Positions 32,120 through 45,066 are shown, numbered from the stretch's first letter. The stretch: DNA of 64,000 bases from Tubulanus polymorphus (GCF_964204645.1 NC_134029.1:10408850-10472849), one strand, 5' to 3'. Notes: generated by a model from the sequence alone, not told the origin. A program made the numbers and translations.

Positions 32120-33717
32120 TGTAGCGTTTGTGCAATCGTATTTATTAAAATGTATTAAATCGAATTGAATTGAATAATATGTAGAATTTTCGTGTATTGA
32201 TATTGTAGCGTCTATGCAATTGTATGTATTTATTCAAATGTATTGAATTGAATTGAATGGAATAATATTTAGAGGGGGGCGGGATAGGTTTGTTAGATGT
32301 TACTCTATTTACTTTTGTTGAATTTAAGATGTATACTGTATATAGATATTGTGTATTGATATGTTGTATAGATGGGGGGTGGGATCACTTACTTAAAATG
32401 TGTATTTTTAACCGGCTAAGTATCCGTAAATTTTAATCAGGCTGGTAGTGTCCGTGGCACGCGAGTGGCGGCGCTATCAGCTGGTGTGTCGGTTGTCATG
32501 TCAGTTGTTGGGCTAGCGGGGTGGGGTTACCAGGCTGAGCTGCCCGTTGTCATGCTGAGATGCTGGGGTCAACCGATTATCATTATTTAACAATATTAAC
32601 TGTTTTACCGGTCGTATTGACTCCCATCATTTCAGTTTGGCAGTTGACAGCCAGACTTGGTAAGCATCAGTTGATTCGTCGGTCAGCTCCGGTCTTTGAC
32701 CGGGCTGACCGACATTCACGTAATCGGTTCACTATTGATAATTAATAAGTCAGTCAGGTCGGCCGTCTCCTTTTTATCGTTTTCAACGACGATTGTGATT
32801 GACAGCTTGGATTTGTCTGAACTTCCATTAATTTACTCTTCGAACCGTATTTGCGTGATTTGATTGTCGATTCGAATTATATGATGATACGTTTACGTAA
32901 TAGGTTTTTGTTCTTTTACGAGATACTTAGACGGTAGATTCGATAAAGAAAAGAATAAGTTATATAGTAGAATCAACCTAATATTTATTCACTTTGAATT
33001 ATAATAAGAAAGTATGACTTTAATAAATTAATAATTAGATTCAGTATTTTATATGCGGCTTCAGACTAATCTATTGAGAATGGTCAGAACCTTAATAAGG
33101 ACTGAGGAAAAATTATTTATGATATCAGCTTTTTGACAAGATTGAAATGGTGGAGACGAATAGCAGAGGACTATTTAGTAGGGACTTTGAGCCTACAGCC
33201 CATAGGTGGGAGAATCTATGGTAGGATTTTGGACTGCCATTAGTATGAAGTGAGGGTTACGGGATTATTCTATAGACCGGTCGAATGTAGGGTAGATCCA
33301 GGTATAATTTGGGGTGGCCAACTCAATTATATGCTGTGGGCCTTACGGGCATGTAAGATACATGTTGCTGAGGATAACCGTATACCGGAAAATAGGCTAT
33401 TCGTGCTCGGTATGCACGATCTTAACATAGCAGACTATAATTTTCAAATCGTGGCTGTTTTATAGATTTATCTCTCTCGGTTTCTCATGAGGATCATCTC
33501 TTGCGGTGAAATATTATTTCCCTTTTTGGTTTCACTACCAGAAATCATTCGACGTAAGCGAACTCCGTAGCGGGCTTGGAAGACTTTAGATTTTACCTTC
33601 AAGACCTCCTGACATATTAGATGAATGACGATTGAAGCAGCAAATTGATGAGCAGAAGAATGACCGCCATATTAGAAGAGAGAGGGCAGCACCGTGTTGC
33701 CCCCGTTTTCCGCTACA
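32120..33717 (+). repeat. 3' LTR (1598 bp)
   Basis: Same length and ends as the 5' LTR. Differences seen by eye include G/A in CGTCTRTGC near 32210, R in ACRATATT near 32592, and three substitutions near 32964-33068. Confidence 0.95.
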
Positions 33718-33990
33718 AATTGTTGCGTTTATTAACGGACTCATTGGATTGAACTTCAAAACAAAATTTACGATATTTAGGTGGGTTGTTAAATTCAATA
33801 GGCCTACGACCAATCTGTCCGGATGTTAGGCCTACGCATATACATAGGCCTACATAGGCTAGTAGCCTCTACTAGGTTAAGCGTTCGCTGTAGGGGAATG
33901 GAGATCGTTCGCTGTGTCGCTTGAAGTGTTTATCGAGTTTTACGCGACCTTAAGGCTTTAGTATGGTGGCTGATAAGGGCCATGCGTAAA
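33718..33990. repeat. Continuation of repeat Y after the LTR element
   Basis: Resumes with GTTGCGTTTATTAACGGACT and the AGGCCTAC segment, then jumps at about 33877 to an X-type end (AAGCGTTCGCTGTAGGGG). Confidence 0.65.
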
Positions 33991-34039
33991 AAAACATGTA
34001 TATGCAAATGAGGGCGACATTATGACAAAACCACAAAAC

Positions 34040-35280
34040 TAAAATAACGCGACAAAACATTATTTCGGTTTTATCGCCCGCGACAACTCATTATTTTGAT
34101 CTTATCGCCCGCGACAATTCATTAATTTGGTTTTGTCACCCGCGACAAATCAATATTTTGGTTTTGTCGCCCACGACAATTCAATATTTTGGTTTTATCG
34201 CCCGCGACAATTCATTATTTTGGTTTTATCGCCCGCAACAATTCATTAGTTTGGTTTTGTCGCCCGCGACAATTCAATATTTTGGTTTTGTCGCCCGCGA
34301 CAATTCAAGATTTTGGTTTTATCGCCCGCGACAATTAAATATTTTGGTTTTATCGTCCGCGACAATTCATTAATTTGGTTTTGTCACCCGCGACAAATCA
34401 GTATTTTGGTTTTGTCGCCCACGACAATTCAACTTTTTGGTTTTATCGCCCGCGACAATTCATTGTTTTGGTTTTATCGCCCGCGACAATCCATTAATTT
34501 GGTTTTGTCACCCGCGACAAATCAATATTTTGGTTTTGTCCCCACGACAATTCAATATTTTGGTTTTATCGCCAGCGACAATTGATTATTTTGGTTTTAT
34601 CGCCCGGAACAATTGAGTATTTTGGTTTTATCGCCCGCGACAATTCATTAATTTGGTTTTGTCACCCGCGACAAATCAATATTTTGGTTTTGTCGCCCAC
34701 GACAATTCATTATTTTGGTTTTATCGCCTGCGACAATACATTGTTTTGGTTTTGTCGCACGCAACAATTCATAATTTTGGTTTTATCGCCCTCGACAATT
34801 TTTTTTTGTCCCGGTTTTATCGCCTGCGACAATTCATTATTTTGGTTTTATCGCCAGCGACAATTCATTATTTTGGTTTTGTCGCCCGCGACAATCCTTC
34901 TTTTTAGTTTTGTCGCCCGCGACAATTCATTATTTTGGTTTTATATTTTGTTTTTGTCGCCCGCAACAATTTTTTTTTTGGTTTTGGCGCCCGCGACAAT
35001 TTTTTTTTTGGTTTTGTCGCCCGCGACAATTCAATATTTTGGTTTTATCGCCCGCGATAATTCATCATTTTGGTTTTGTCGCCCGCGATAATTCATTATT
35101 TTGGTTTTATCACCCGCGACAATTCAATATTTTTGTTTTATCGCCCGCGACAATTCATAGTTTGGTTTTATCGCCCCCGACAATTCATTAGTTTGGTTTT
35201 GTCGCCCGTGACAATTCAATATTTTCGTTTTATCACCCGCGACAATTCATTAGTTTGGTTTTGTCGCCCGCGACAATTCT
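34040..35280. repeat. 31-bp minisatellite, block 1
   Basis: About 40 imperfect units of CGACAATTCATTATTTTGG plus TTTTATCGCCCG. Because 31 is not a multiple of 3 the unit translates in all frames, giving several repetitive frames with no protein meaning. Blocks 2 and 3 are at 36384-37588 and 38688-38937. Confidence 0.9.
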
Positions 35281-35284
35281 TTTT

Positions 35285-36383
35285 CAGCCCACTTGGGACT
35301 TTAGTCCCAGCGGGCTATTGCGTTCACTTTTCGTCCGTCCGTCCGTCCATAGACGGAATCCAGTTATTTCGGGAAGTTTTGAAGACGCTTCAAGGTAATG
35401 TCTTGATATTTGGTGTATACATGTATCTACCCTAGACACATCGTCAGCCCAAAAACTGGCCCTGTCAGATTCAAGATGGTCGACTGGCAGCCATTGTTGT
35501 TTGCCATAATCAGCACTTTTTAAACATTTTCGAAGTTTTCGTGGGAAATTTTGAAGACGCTTTGATCAATTACCTTGATCTTTCGTTTATATTTGAATCT
35601 ACCAAAGGCCCATCAGCATAAGAAAATTGGGTCGATCTGACTCTAGATGGCCGTCCTATGATGTTTTTAGTGCCCAAAAATGTCAATTTTGGCCAGAATT
35701 CTAGGTCCTGTAGCTTCCTACTGGTTTGCCATTTCTCATTGCAATTGCTGATGGGTATTCTTTAGAGAGGGATGTTTTATACCTGGGACAGGTATTTTGA
35801 TCAGACAATTATGACGCAATTGGCGGCCATCTTGGTGTCATCAGTACTCATTCGTAGGTGGGAAAAAGTTTTTCCACATTAAATTGATACCTAAGCATAT
35901 TGTGTTACTATATTCAATTGGAAAGTTGTAGCCCATAACGTGTTCTATGATTTTGGTGAGTTTCAAGGTCATTGGTTTTTGTATGTGGCCATCAGGGGGC
36001 GTTGAATAATACAATAACTTAGTATCGCTATATTATATTTGTACCAAGGCATATTTTGTTACCATGATCAATTGCAAAGTTGTAGTTCATGACATCATCT
36101 ATGATTGTGGTGAGTTTTTAAGGACATTAGTTATTCCATATAGTCACCAGGGGGCGTTGAATAGTAGAAAAGCTTAGTTTTTCCTTATTAGATTGGTACC
36201 TAGGCATAGTTTGTTATCACAATCAATTACAAAATCATAGCTGCTCACATGTTTTATGATTGTGGTGGGTTTCAAGGTCATTGGTTTTTGTATATGGTCA
36301 CTAGAGGGCGTTATGTATTTAAATTGTTAGATAGTTGAGCATTTGAAACCACTTCCCAAGTGAGCATGGTGTCCCTGGACCCC
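35285..36383 (+). mobile_element. Helitron-like element, copy 2
   Basis: Starts CAGCCCACTTGGGACTTTAG and ends CCCAAGTGAGCATGGTGTCC, CTGGACCCC, then runs straight into minisatellite without the CTAG. The internal CAGGGGGCG motif recurs at 35991, 36146 and (as CTAGAGGGCG) 36300. It lies within the minisatellite. Confidence 0.65.
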
Positions 36384-37588
36384 GCGACAATTCATTATTT
36401 TGGTTTTGTCGCACGCAACAATTCATTATTTTGTTTTTGCCGTCCGTGACAATTCATTATTTTGGTTTTATCGCCCGCGACGATTCAATATTTTGGTTTT
36501 AACGCCCGCGACAATTCATTATTTTGGTTTTATCGCCCGTGACAATTCATTATTTTTGTTTTGTCACCCGTGACAATTCAATATTTTGGTTTTGTCACCC
36601 GCGACAATTCATAATTTTGGTTTTGTCGCCCGCGACAATTAAATATTTTGGTTTTATCGTCCGCGACAATTCATTAATTTGGTTTTGTCACCCGCGACAA
36701 ATCAGTATTTTGGTTTTGTCGCCCACGACAATTCAACTTTTTGGTTTTATCGCCCGCGACAATTCATTGTTTTGGTTTTATCGCCCGCGACAATCCATTA
36801 ATTTGGTTTTGTCACCCGCGACAAATCAATATTTTGGTTTTGTCCCCACGACAATTCAATATTTTGGTTTTATCGCCAGCGACAATTGATTATTTTGGTT
36901 TTATCGCCCGGAACAATTGAGTATTTTGGTTTTATCGCCCGCGACAATTCATTAATTTGGTTTTGTCACCCGCGACAAATCAATATTTTGGTTTTGTCGC
37001 CCACGACAATTCATTATTTTGGTTTTATCGCCTGCGACAATACATTGTTTTGGTTTTGTCGCACGCAACAATTCATAATTTTGGTTTTATCGCCCTCGAC
37101 AATTTTTTTTTGTCCCGGTTTTATCGCCTGCGACAATTCATTATTTTGGTTTTATCGCCAGCGACAATTCATTATTTTGGTTTTGTCGCCCGCGACAATC
37201 CTTCTTTTTAGTTTTGTCGCCCGCGACAATTCATTATTTTGGTTTTATATTTTGTTTTTGTCGCCCGCAACAATTTTTTTTTTGGTTTTGGCGCCCGCGA
37301 CAATTTTTTTTTTGGTTTTGTCGCCCGCGACAATTCAATATTTTGGTTTTATCGCCCGCGATAATTCATCATTTTGGTTTTGTCGCCCGCGATAATTCAT
37401 TATTTTGGTTTTATCACCCGCGACAATTCAATATTTTTGTTTTATCGCCCGCGACAATTCATAGTTTGGTTTTATCGCCCCCGACAATTCATTAGTTTGG
37501 TTTTGTCGCCCGTGACAATTCAATATTTTCGTTTTATCACCCGCGACAATTCATTAGTTTGGTTTTGTCGCCCGCGACAATTCTTTTT
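36384..37588. repeat. 31-bp minisatellite, block 2
   Basis: Same unit as block 1. From 36634 on it is the duplicated copy of 34330 onward. Confidence 0.9.
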
Positions 37589-38687
37589 CAGCCCACTTGG
37601 GACTTTAGTCCCAGCGGGCTATTGCGTTCACTTTTCGTCCGTCCGTCCGTCCATAGACGGAATCCAGTTATTTCGGGAAGTTTTGAAGACGCTTCAAGGT
37701 AATGTCTTGATATTTGGTGTATACATGTATCTACCCTAGACACATCGTCAGCCCAAAAACTGGCCCTGTCAGATTCAAGATGGTCGACTGGCAGCCATTG
37801 TTGTTTGCCATAATCAGCACTTTTTAAACATTTTCGAAGTTTTCGTGGGAAATTTTGAAGACGCTTTGATCAATTACCTTGATCTTTCGTTTATATTTGA
37901 ATCTACCAAAGGCCCATCAGCATAAGAAAATTGGGTCGATCTGACTCTAGATGGCCGTCCTATGATGTTTTTAGTGCCCAAAAATGTCAATTTTGGCCAG
38001 AATTCTAGGTCCTGTAGCTTCCTACTGGTTTGCCATTTCTCATTGCAATTGCTGATGGGTATTCTTTAGAGAGGGATGTTTTATACCTGGGACAGGTATT
38101 TTGATCAGACAATTATGACGCAATTGGCGGCCATCTTGGTGTCATCAGTACTCATTCGTAGGTGGGAAAAAGTTTTTCCACATTAAATTGATACCTAAGC
38201 ATATTGTGTTACTATATTCAATTGGAAAGTTGTAGCCCATAACGTGTTCTATGATTTTGGTGAGTTTCAAGGTCATTGGTTTTTGTATGTGGCCATCAGG
38301 GGGCGTTGAATAATACAATAACTTAGTATCGCTATATTATATTTGTACCAAGGCATATTTTGTTACCATGATCAATTGCAAAGTTGTAGTTCATGACATC
38401 ATCTATGATTGTGGTGAGTTTTTAAGGACATTAGTTATTCCATATAGTCACCAGGGGGCGTTGAATAGTAGAAAAGCTTAGTTTTTCCTTATTAGATTGG
38501 TACCTAGGCATAGTTTGTTATCACAATCAATTACAAAATCATAGCTGCTCACATGTTTTATGATTGTGGTGGGTTTCAAGGTCATTGGTTTTTGTATATG
38601 GTCACTAGAGGGCGTTATGTATTTAAATTGTTAGATAGTTGAGCATTTGAAACCACTTCCCAAGTGAGCATGGTGTCCCTGGACCCC
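37589..38687 (+). mobile_element. Helitron-like element, copy 3 (duplicate of copy 2)
   Basis: Appears identical to 35285-36383 and arose with the 2304-bp duplication, not by transposition. Confidence 0.65.
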
Positions 38688-38944
38688 GCGACAATTCATT
38701 ATTTTGGTTTTGTCGCACGCAACAATTCATTATTTTGTTTTTGCCGTCCGTGACAATTCATTATTTTGGTTTTATCGCCCGCGACGATTCAATATTTTGG
38801 TTTTAACGCCCGCGACAATTCATTATTTTGGTTTTATCGCCCGTGACAATTCATTATTTTTGTTTTGTCACCCGTGACAATTCAATATTTTGGTTTTGTC
38901 ACCCGCGACAATTCATAATTTTGGTTTTGTCGCCCGTGGTTTTG

Positions 38945-39330
38945 TCGGAACATTAAGTTTTTTGGTCGAACAGTGTGTTAAGGTCGTTTTGGAAATTTAC
39001 TCGGTCTGGAATATTTTGGATTACTGTGTATGTCATTTGTCAGGAGATTAAACAGAAGACGACTTAGGATACTACCTTGCGTGACTCCACTAGTCTGACC
39101 GTCTCATTCCAAGATGAGGCGTTCCGTTGATTTCGGTTTCAAGTTTCCGTTCAGAGATAACTGCTGAGCCATTTGGGCGACCTATCATTGATACTGTTTC
39201 CTAATAGCCTGTTTAGTAATGGCTGATGTTGAGCCTTATCAAATGCTTTGTTGAAATCCACCGTTGAACAGGATTCTAAGACTGTGCAGAAAACCCGTTA
39301 TCGCTGCTTTGCAGCTATATTTATAGTTTA
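38945..39330 (-). pseudogene. LINE fragment and end of repeat Y
   Basis: Matches 24625-25005 (same GTGACTCCACTAG and CCACCGTTGAACAGG phrases). It shows that the minisatellite block sits inside a Y repeat whose start is at 33718. Confidence 0.65.
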
Positions 39331-41689
39331 TTATTGCCAGGCTAAATAAAGATATAAAACGATATAATTCTACGCCCCGCTGTTTTAGCTTCCACGGCCA
39401 TACATTGGAAGAGGTTTCGTTTCCAAGACTTAATATTCAGCCACCCTCTGATATGTGACATCATATGAATTTTATTTGAATATTTTTTCATATTGTGAAA
39501 AATAATCTTTTGAAAATATAAAATAGTTTCCCTGCCGCACCTACCTGTACCCTACGAAATTTTGGATGGTGAACATAAACAAATGTTTATCTTTGGTCTT
39601 ATTTGACTACAAAATAATTCTTAAAGAAAGATAACATACAATATAAACTTCTAGTTGAAGTCACAAATTAAAAGGTTTTTTCAAGCAATGCCCTTAGAGG
39701 CCTACTCCAAACAACCTCTAGCTTTCAAGGTAAACCACACTTTGCCCATGGGCAATTTATTTGATTACTTGGAGCATGGATTCTCTGTAATTCTGCCAAA
39801 AACTTTATGATGAAGATTAGTAGGCGTATTTGTTTCCATTCATAATTCTAAAAAAGACATATTTTTCTAGATATTTTCCATCCTTATTTTCGATCTAATA
39901 AATTGTCTGTTAAAAGTCTGTCTTTTCCCATCATTTGAATTCAATCCAATAGTTTTCACTAATAGCTCCAATAGTTTTCGCTAACAGCTGATCGCTGTCT
40001 CCGCTGCTGTACCGGAGGGAATTTAGGGGTTTATAGGGGTATATTTGAAACTTCATGGAATAGTTACCAAGGTATCTGACACAGAAAATTTATATAGCAT
40101 GTTGTTGATAACTTTTGGGCCAACAATGTAGACATAAATAATTCGGATATAAGTGAACTTGAGGTCAAGGTCACATACTCCAAGATGGCCACCATGAAAA
40201 AAATTCACGATACAGTTTCAGATAAACTGCCCTGTCTCCCAGCAGAATGCACTGATCTATTCAATTCCAACTGATATTGTATGCCATATATCCTTACTTA
40301 ATGTAGTAAAAATTTCAAAGCAATAGAACCACTAACAAATTTATTTTTCCACTCATTTACCATGATATGTCGGAAGGCCAGATGTAAGGGGTTTCATTGG
40401 GGTATAATTTCAGACCTCAGAAAATTGTTACCTATGTATTTGACACTGATACATTGTATACCATGGTGTTGATAACCATTGGGCTTACAAATAAGACCAA
40501 TTATTTAGATATATGTGACCTTGAGGATGGACAGTTTCTGGTTCTTCATTTTTGTTATTGGTCTCCGTTGCCATGACAACCGTATCAACAGGGTCTAAAA
40601 AAATTGTCACTGATTTCATTCTCATCATCAAAATCATAGCCGGCACTATAAACCTATTTTCAAACGTTTTCGCTGAAGAAACCTCTAAAGAAACCTCTCG
40701 CTTTAATCCTAGGCCTTTCTAAACGCAGGGGTCTCAGTCGAACCTTACAAAGTTGCAGCTTGTGACATATTAGGCTATTTGATTGTGGTGTGTGTCAAGT
40801 TAACTGTGGTTTTTAGGCCAATCAGGGAAAAATAGCTTTTTCTCAAAATGTATGGATTACTTTGATATGCTAATTAGCCATGTGCTCAAAATGCAAATTC
40901 AATCAAATTTTATTCTGCTAAAAAACATCAAATCTATTTCAATTTTTACTTTAATGGACAAATGAAACATCAAATCCAATTTAATTTTGTTCTGCATTCA
41001 AATCAATAAGACTGAAGGGAAAAGATCACAGGGGCCTAACACAAGGTTTTTAACCCTAGTTTCCTGGTACTGAATCAGAGCTGCCAACGGAATTTCACCG
41101 TTTGTCCCGCTGTCCCGGGAAGCATTCAGATGTCATGGATTATTGAACAATTAGCTTTTGTCACAGAAATTGTGATGGCTTTTATTGATTTCAATGTTTT
41201 CAATGGGAAGTTGGCTCTTTTTTCGTTCGCAGTATATGTAATCTATACATGTCGCGAGTGAATATTATAAGGCAAGTCTTCACTGTGGTGCTAGCAGTCA
41301 GTACTCTTGGCATGATATAATCTGGCGAGTGAACACTGTTGCGCTAGCAGACGGTACTCAGGAATGATTTAATATGGAGAGTGAACTCTGTGGAGTTAGC
41401 AGTCAGTACTTGACTTTCCTGGAACATTGAGTTAGATTTCCTGTGTGTGAACTTTAAGAAACATGCATTCATGATGCCGCTCTCCTGACCTGGGCACAAG
41501 ATAAGTGCTTGATTTTAAGTTAAAAAGCTGAAATGCTGAAATTTTTGGATTTCCCTGAAAATTGATGGCTGTCCCAAAAAATTGGAAAGTTAGACGAGAC
41601 TTACCTGTAAGTTGAAGTTTGACTTGAATTCTATAGAGTGAGGTTAAGGTTAGAGATTAACATGGTTCCTTTGTAGTTTTCTCTTAATT
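39331..41689. other. No gene seen; old tandem-repeat DNA
   Basis: Two diverged copies of a ~150-bp phrase (about 40030-40180 and 40395-40525: GGTAT, then GTTACC, GTTGATAAC, TGACCTTGAGG) and three degenerate ~60-bp units near 41256-41412 (GAGTGAA, then TAGCAGNCRGTACT) are visible. Otherwise AT-rich sequence without protein-like frames. Confidence 0.5.
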
Positions 41690-42430
41690 AGTTTAATATC
41701 CTAACTCTTCTTGTAGGTCAATAGTGGCAGCCTTTTCCTTTTTTGACTGAATTGCGTGATATCAAAATTTGATCATCAATATACCCACTGATCGTGATCC
41801 CTGTGCTCCGTAGAAAAGCATGTACAGGTTTACAGATTTTTGTGTAAATTCTAGGACCAGAAGCCAAACCATTAGGCACGCATGTACATTGATACAATTT
41901 ATCCTTGAATCTAAATCAAAGCCATCTTCTATCATCAGGATGGATTGGCACTCCATAGGCCTAATAGGTGCCTTTTATATCGATGGATTGCATGTAACAT
42001 CCTTGATAAACTAATTTCAGTACAGTCCCAAAAGTTTCCATCTTAGAATGTCTATAAACAATATGTTCATTCAATTTGCTCAAATTCAAAATTAATCTAT
42101 ATGCACCTTTCTCTTTCTTGGAGCGAATGAATATGTTAGATATGAATTCGGGGTAGTCATGTCCAGTTTCTTCAATGACCCCTGTTTCTGCCAATGAATC
42201 CACCAATCTTTCAATGATCTGAATTTCAGTGGCATTAAATCTAATAGGTCTTGGGACCCAAGTTTGTATGGGTGGCAGCCCGTCCTTAAATTCGAGCCTG
42301 TACCCAGAAATAGCATCCAGCACTGTCTGATCAGAAGTTATCCTATTCCATTTATGAACATGCCTGCCCAGATTTCCAGCTGACCTATTTATAACAGATT
42401 GTCTTACCTCTAAACTGTCCTTGATTTCAC
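41690..42430 (-). pseudogene. DIRS-type reverse transcriptase
   Basis: The minus strand encodes the DIRS/Ngaro-like RT entry: GYRLEFKDGLPP, then GVIEETGHDYPEF, RLILNLSKLNEHI, HSKMETFG and SIDIKGTY. After a stop the frame continues GVPIHPDDRRWL, CVPNGLASGPRIY and SGYIDDQILI, with the catalytic pair as YIDD. Two in-frame stops and a frameshift near 41735 inactivate it. RNase H, methylase-like and tyrosine recombinase parts expected downstream (left) are absent. Confidence 0.8.
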
Positions 42431-43235
42431 TCCTTTCTTTAGGCGAAGAGGAAATCTGTATGAGGTACTGTGGCCGAGCATAAATGTGTAAATTCGGTTT
42501 TAAGTTCCGGTTTGAGGAATTCTCTCCTTCTCGCTATAGGTTATGGAACCCATTTCCCAGAAAACCTAATGCGTTTGACATTTCCTCAGAAAAATTAACG
42601 TCTCGGTTATTCAACATATTATCTGCTAATTGTGTGATACAGACACTGGCTTTAACCAAGTAGTCTTGGACAGATTGTTATCTAGCATCGATAATCTGAG
42701 CCTTATTAGAGACAACATCCCATAAAAGCTGGTTTACTTTCACCTTTGTTAAACGTTCACAGTTTTCGGGTCTAATGTAGGTTTTCCCGATTTCCTTATA
42801 GGCTGCTTCACTCATACCCTCCAAGAAGGCAGAATTAACCAACTGTGCAAGATTTGTATCCACTTTAGGTCCTGTTTTCTCCTTTTTAATAAACCTGTCT
42901 CGCACATTCGCAAATATACTTGTACTCGATTCATTTTGCCCAATTCTTACGCTTATTTAAGGGCTCCGCAGAGTAACTCTGTAACTCAGTTTCCAGCGAT
43001 CCTGACCCTTTAGTCTTTCTCGAACTGGTGTGACTCGGCTTCTTGATTTCCATTACTTCTGTAACCGTACTGACTTCCGTTGATTCATTGCCGTTAGCAC
43101 CCACAGTGCCGGCGACTGCCATTTTGTTTTTATCTTTCTGGCTTGACGACCTCGTCGTCTGCCGAACGCTCGGATTAACTGTAGGTGTAGCCGCCCCCTG
43201 CGGTTCACCACCAGGTTCCTCCTTCACTGAACTCA
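42431..43235 (-). pseudogene. DIRS gag-like ORF1
   Basis: Starts near MSSVKEEPGGEPQ, rich in Ser/Lys/Thr. After one frameshift it continues RIGQNESSTSIFANVRDRF, then KVDTNLAQLVNSAF and IGKTYIRPENCERL. After a stop come VCITQLADNMLN and, in another frame, FLKPELKTEFTHLCSATVP. This is the helical gag-like ORF1 that precedes RT in DIRS elements (LKPEL...LCS..VP is a recurring end motif). Spacing to the RT and shared strand support one element. Confidence 0.65.
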
Positions 43236-44814
43236 TGATCAACCATAAACTACCACTCCATGAGTGATAAAAGAGTTTTATTATGCAAAATATACTCCGT
43301 ATAAATAATCACCTTACGAATTTTGTAATAGCACTTCAAGGCAACTGATGGCGCATGCGCGGGCATATCTCATGGAAATCTCTAACAACTTTACCGAAAT
43401 GAAATAGAATGGGGATGTTGGCAGCTTTGCTATATATATGAAAAGAATAGTTAGCAGCAGCTCTGCTGCCTCCCCAGCAGGGGCTGTATATTGCAATGGC
43501 TTTGCACTAAGATAAAATGCTATCAGCGAAAGTTCACTAAGCTGCTGTTAAAACAGCTGAGAGAAATTCAATTTCAAACACACAGTATCATCTTTAACTA
43601 GCGGTCCTTAAAATCTTGCGACAAAAGTTTTGCCCCAAGTCGATAAGCTCGATTAATGAGCCCCTTTTGTGCAATTCTTAAAATTAGCAAAAATTGCAGT
43701 TTTTTCACTGTGAGTGGTTATTATCCTGTAACATAGTGGTTTTTATCCTGTAACATGTACATGTCCAACATGTAGAAAATCATTCAGCATTTGGTGGCAT
43801 ACGTTGTATGGAAGATGTCTATTTGAGTCATTGGGGAAATCCCACTACCACATATATTCTTGATCTTGATTATGATACTGCGTCATCTGCGTATTGGTGA
43901 TGCATGGAGTGGGTTCTTATTGTTCAGCGGTGCAATGGGGTGTGGCGCAGGTAAGGTGGATCTCATTCTTAGTACTCTGATTCCACTGGCTGACTCTAGG
44001 AAAGCATGAAAATTTGAATTTGTCGGTATTCGCACTGAACACTCTGAATTTGGTACTGTTTGTAGATCTTGTAAGCGTGTTTCCTGGTTTGAGGTACTCC
44101 TCTACTTGTACAGCGACTGTTCCGGAATCGATCTCAGTCTTAGATTCCTTCGTCGGGATTCTAGGGATGATGAGTCGTGTGATTATAACATGTAATCATA
44201 GAACTCATGAGTTCTATGTTGTAATGTGTGCTGAGATCGTTTCATTTGATGGATTTTCATAGAACTTCCAGGAAAATTTCTTGGTTCAAGTGAAGACAGG
44301 CTTTTAACTACTTGAAGCATGGATCCCCCTCTGAAATTCTGCCAAAACACACGTTGAAAAAATGTTTTTTCACCATTCATATATAATTTTGAAAAAAAGA
44401 ATCTTTATCTTGATATTTCCGTTTAATTCAAGTTTCTGCAAAAAAGTCATGTAAATGATTTAAAAGCCTGTTCGTCGAGCATCCCAAGTATGAAATTGAA
44501 GCCCAGGTCTTTGAGATTTTATAATTTGTGAAGTTGCCGCGTCAAGCCCCATGGGGCTCTTGTTATATATAGTACCTAGGATACTGGGGTCAAAAAGCTT
44601 TGTGTCAGGCCCCTGTGGAAAAGATTGACCCGAGTTATTTGTTCCTGCCAGATCCCTGTCGGTGGTACTTATGAAAACAGGACTGTGTGAATTATAGGTA
44701 TTGTCTCTGAGCTTGGAGTGTATTTTGACAAATAAGACCCACACAGAATGCATCATTTGCCATTTTAAGAAAAGCTGACAGGCTGGCCATAGTGCCCCTT
44801 TGGGCTTTTGTTTT
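43236..44814. other. No gene seen
   Basis: 43236-43500 may be the 5' region of the DIRS element (an AATAAAACTC phrase on the minus strand). A doubled TTATCCTGTAACAT phrase occurs near 43720-43765. No credible exon found. Confidence 0.4.
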
Positions 44815-45066
44815 ATATAGTCACCAGGGGATGTTAAAGAGCTGAGTAACTTAGTATTTTCATATTGTATTGGTCCATAGGCAAATTTTGTTACCTCAAT
44901 CCATTGTGAAATTGTAGCTAGTGATATTTTGTATGATTGTGGTATGTTTCAAGGTCATTTCTTTCCTAAAATTCTCACCAGGGGCATTGAATATTCAAAT
45001 TTCCTGATTATCGAGCATTGTTGAGCATTTCAAACCACTTTCCTAGTGGGTGTCCCTGGACCCTAG
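44815..45066 (+). mobile_element. Helitron-like element, 3' fragment (copy 4)
   Basis: Carries the CACCAGGGG internal motif twice and ends TCCTAGTGGGTGTCCCTGGA followed by CCCTAG, the same hairpin-CTAG end as the copy at 21756. Old and 5'-truncated. Confidence 0.6.

Larger units (their letters stand above)
25993..33717 (+). mobile_element. Young Ty3/gypsy LTR retrotransposon with AATT target duplication
   Basis: Two 1598-bp direct repeats (TGTAGCG...CGCTACA) flank gag and pol. The flanks read ...AATT|LTR and LTR|AATT..., a 4-bp duplication. The uninterrupted target can be seen at 23108 and 51250 (ATAATTGTTGCG). By eye the LTRs differ at only about five positions, so insertion is recent. Nevertheless pol has an in-frame TAA at 30201-30203 and stops in integrase at 32060, right after the catalytic Glu. 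Only about 60 bp separate this from the 3' LTR, so the integrase C-terminus is deleted. The element is in the sense orientation of the intron it occupies. Confidence 0.95.
34330..38937. repeat. 2304-bp tandem duplication
   Basis: Positions 34330-36633 recur at 36634-38937 with offset 2304. All lines compared (minisatellite plus Helitron-like element plus minisatellite) are identical. The duplication joint lies inside the minisatellite, which suggests unequal exchange between 31-bp units, or an assembly duplication. Confidence 0.9.

Noticed and set aside
34158-37739. Repetitive proteins (VLSPATI...YFGF type) encoded by the minisatellite
   Set aside because: The unit is 31 bp, so the frame rotates through three phases. 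Such frames are a property of the repeat and lack start or splice context.
44014-44262. Possible host exon (82-codon frame)
   Set aside because: No splice borders in a consistent phase and no recognisable protein family.
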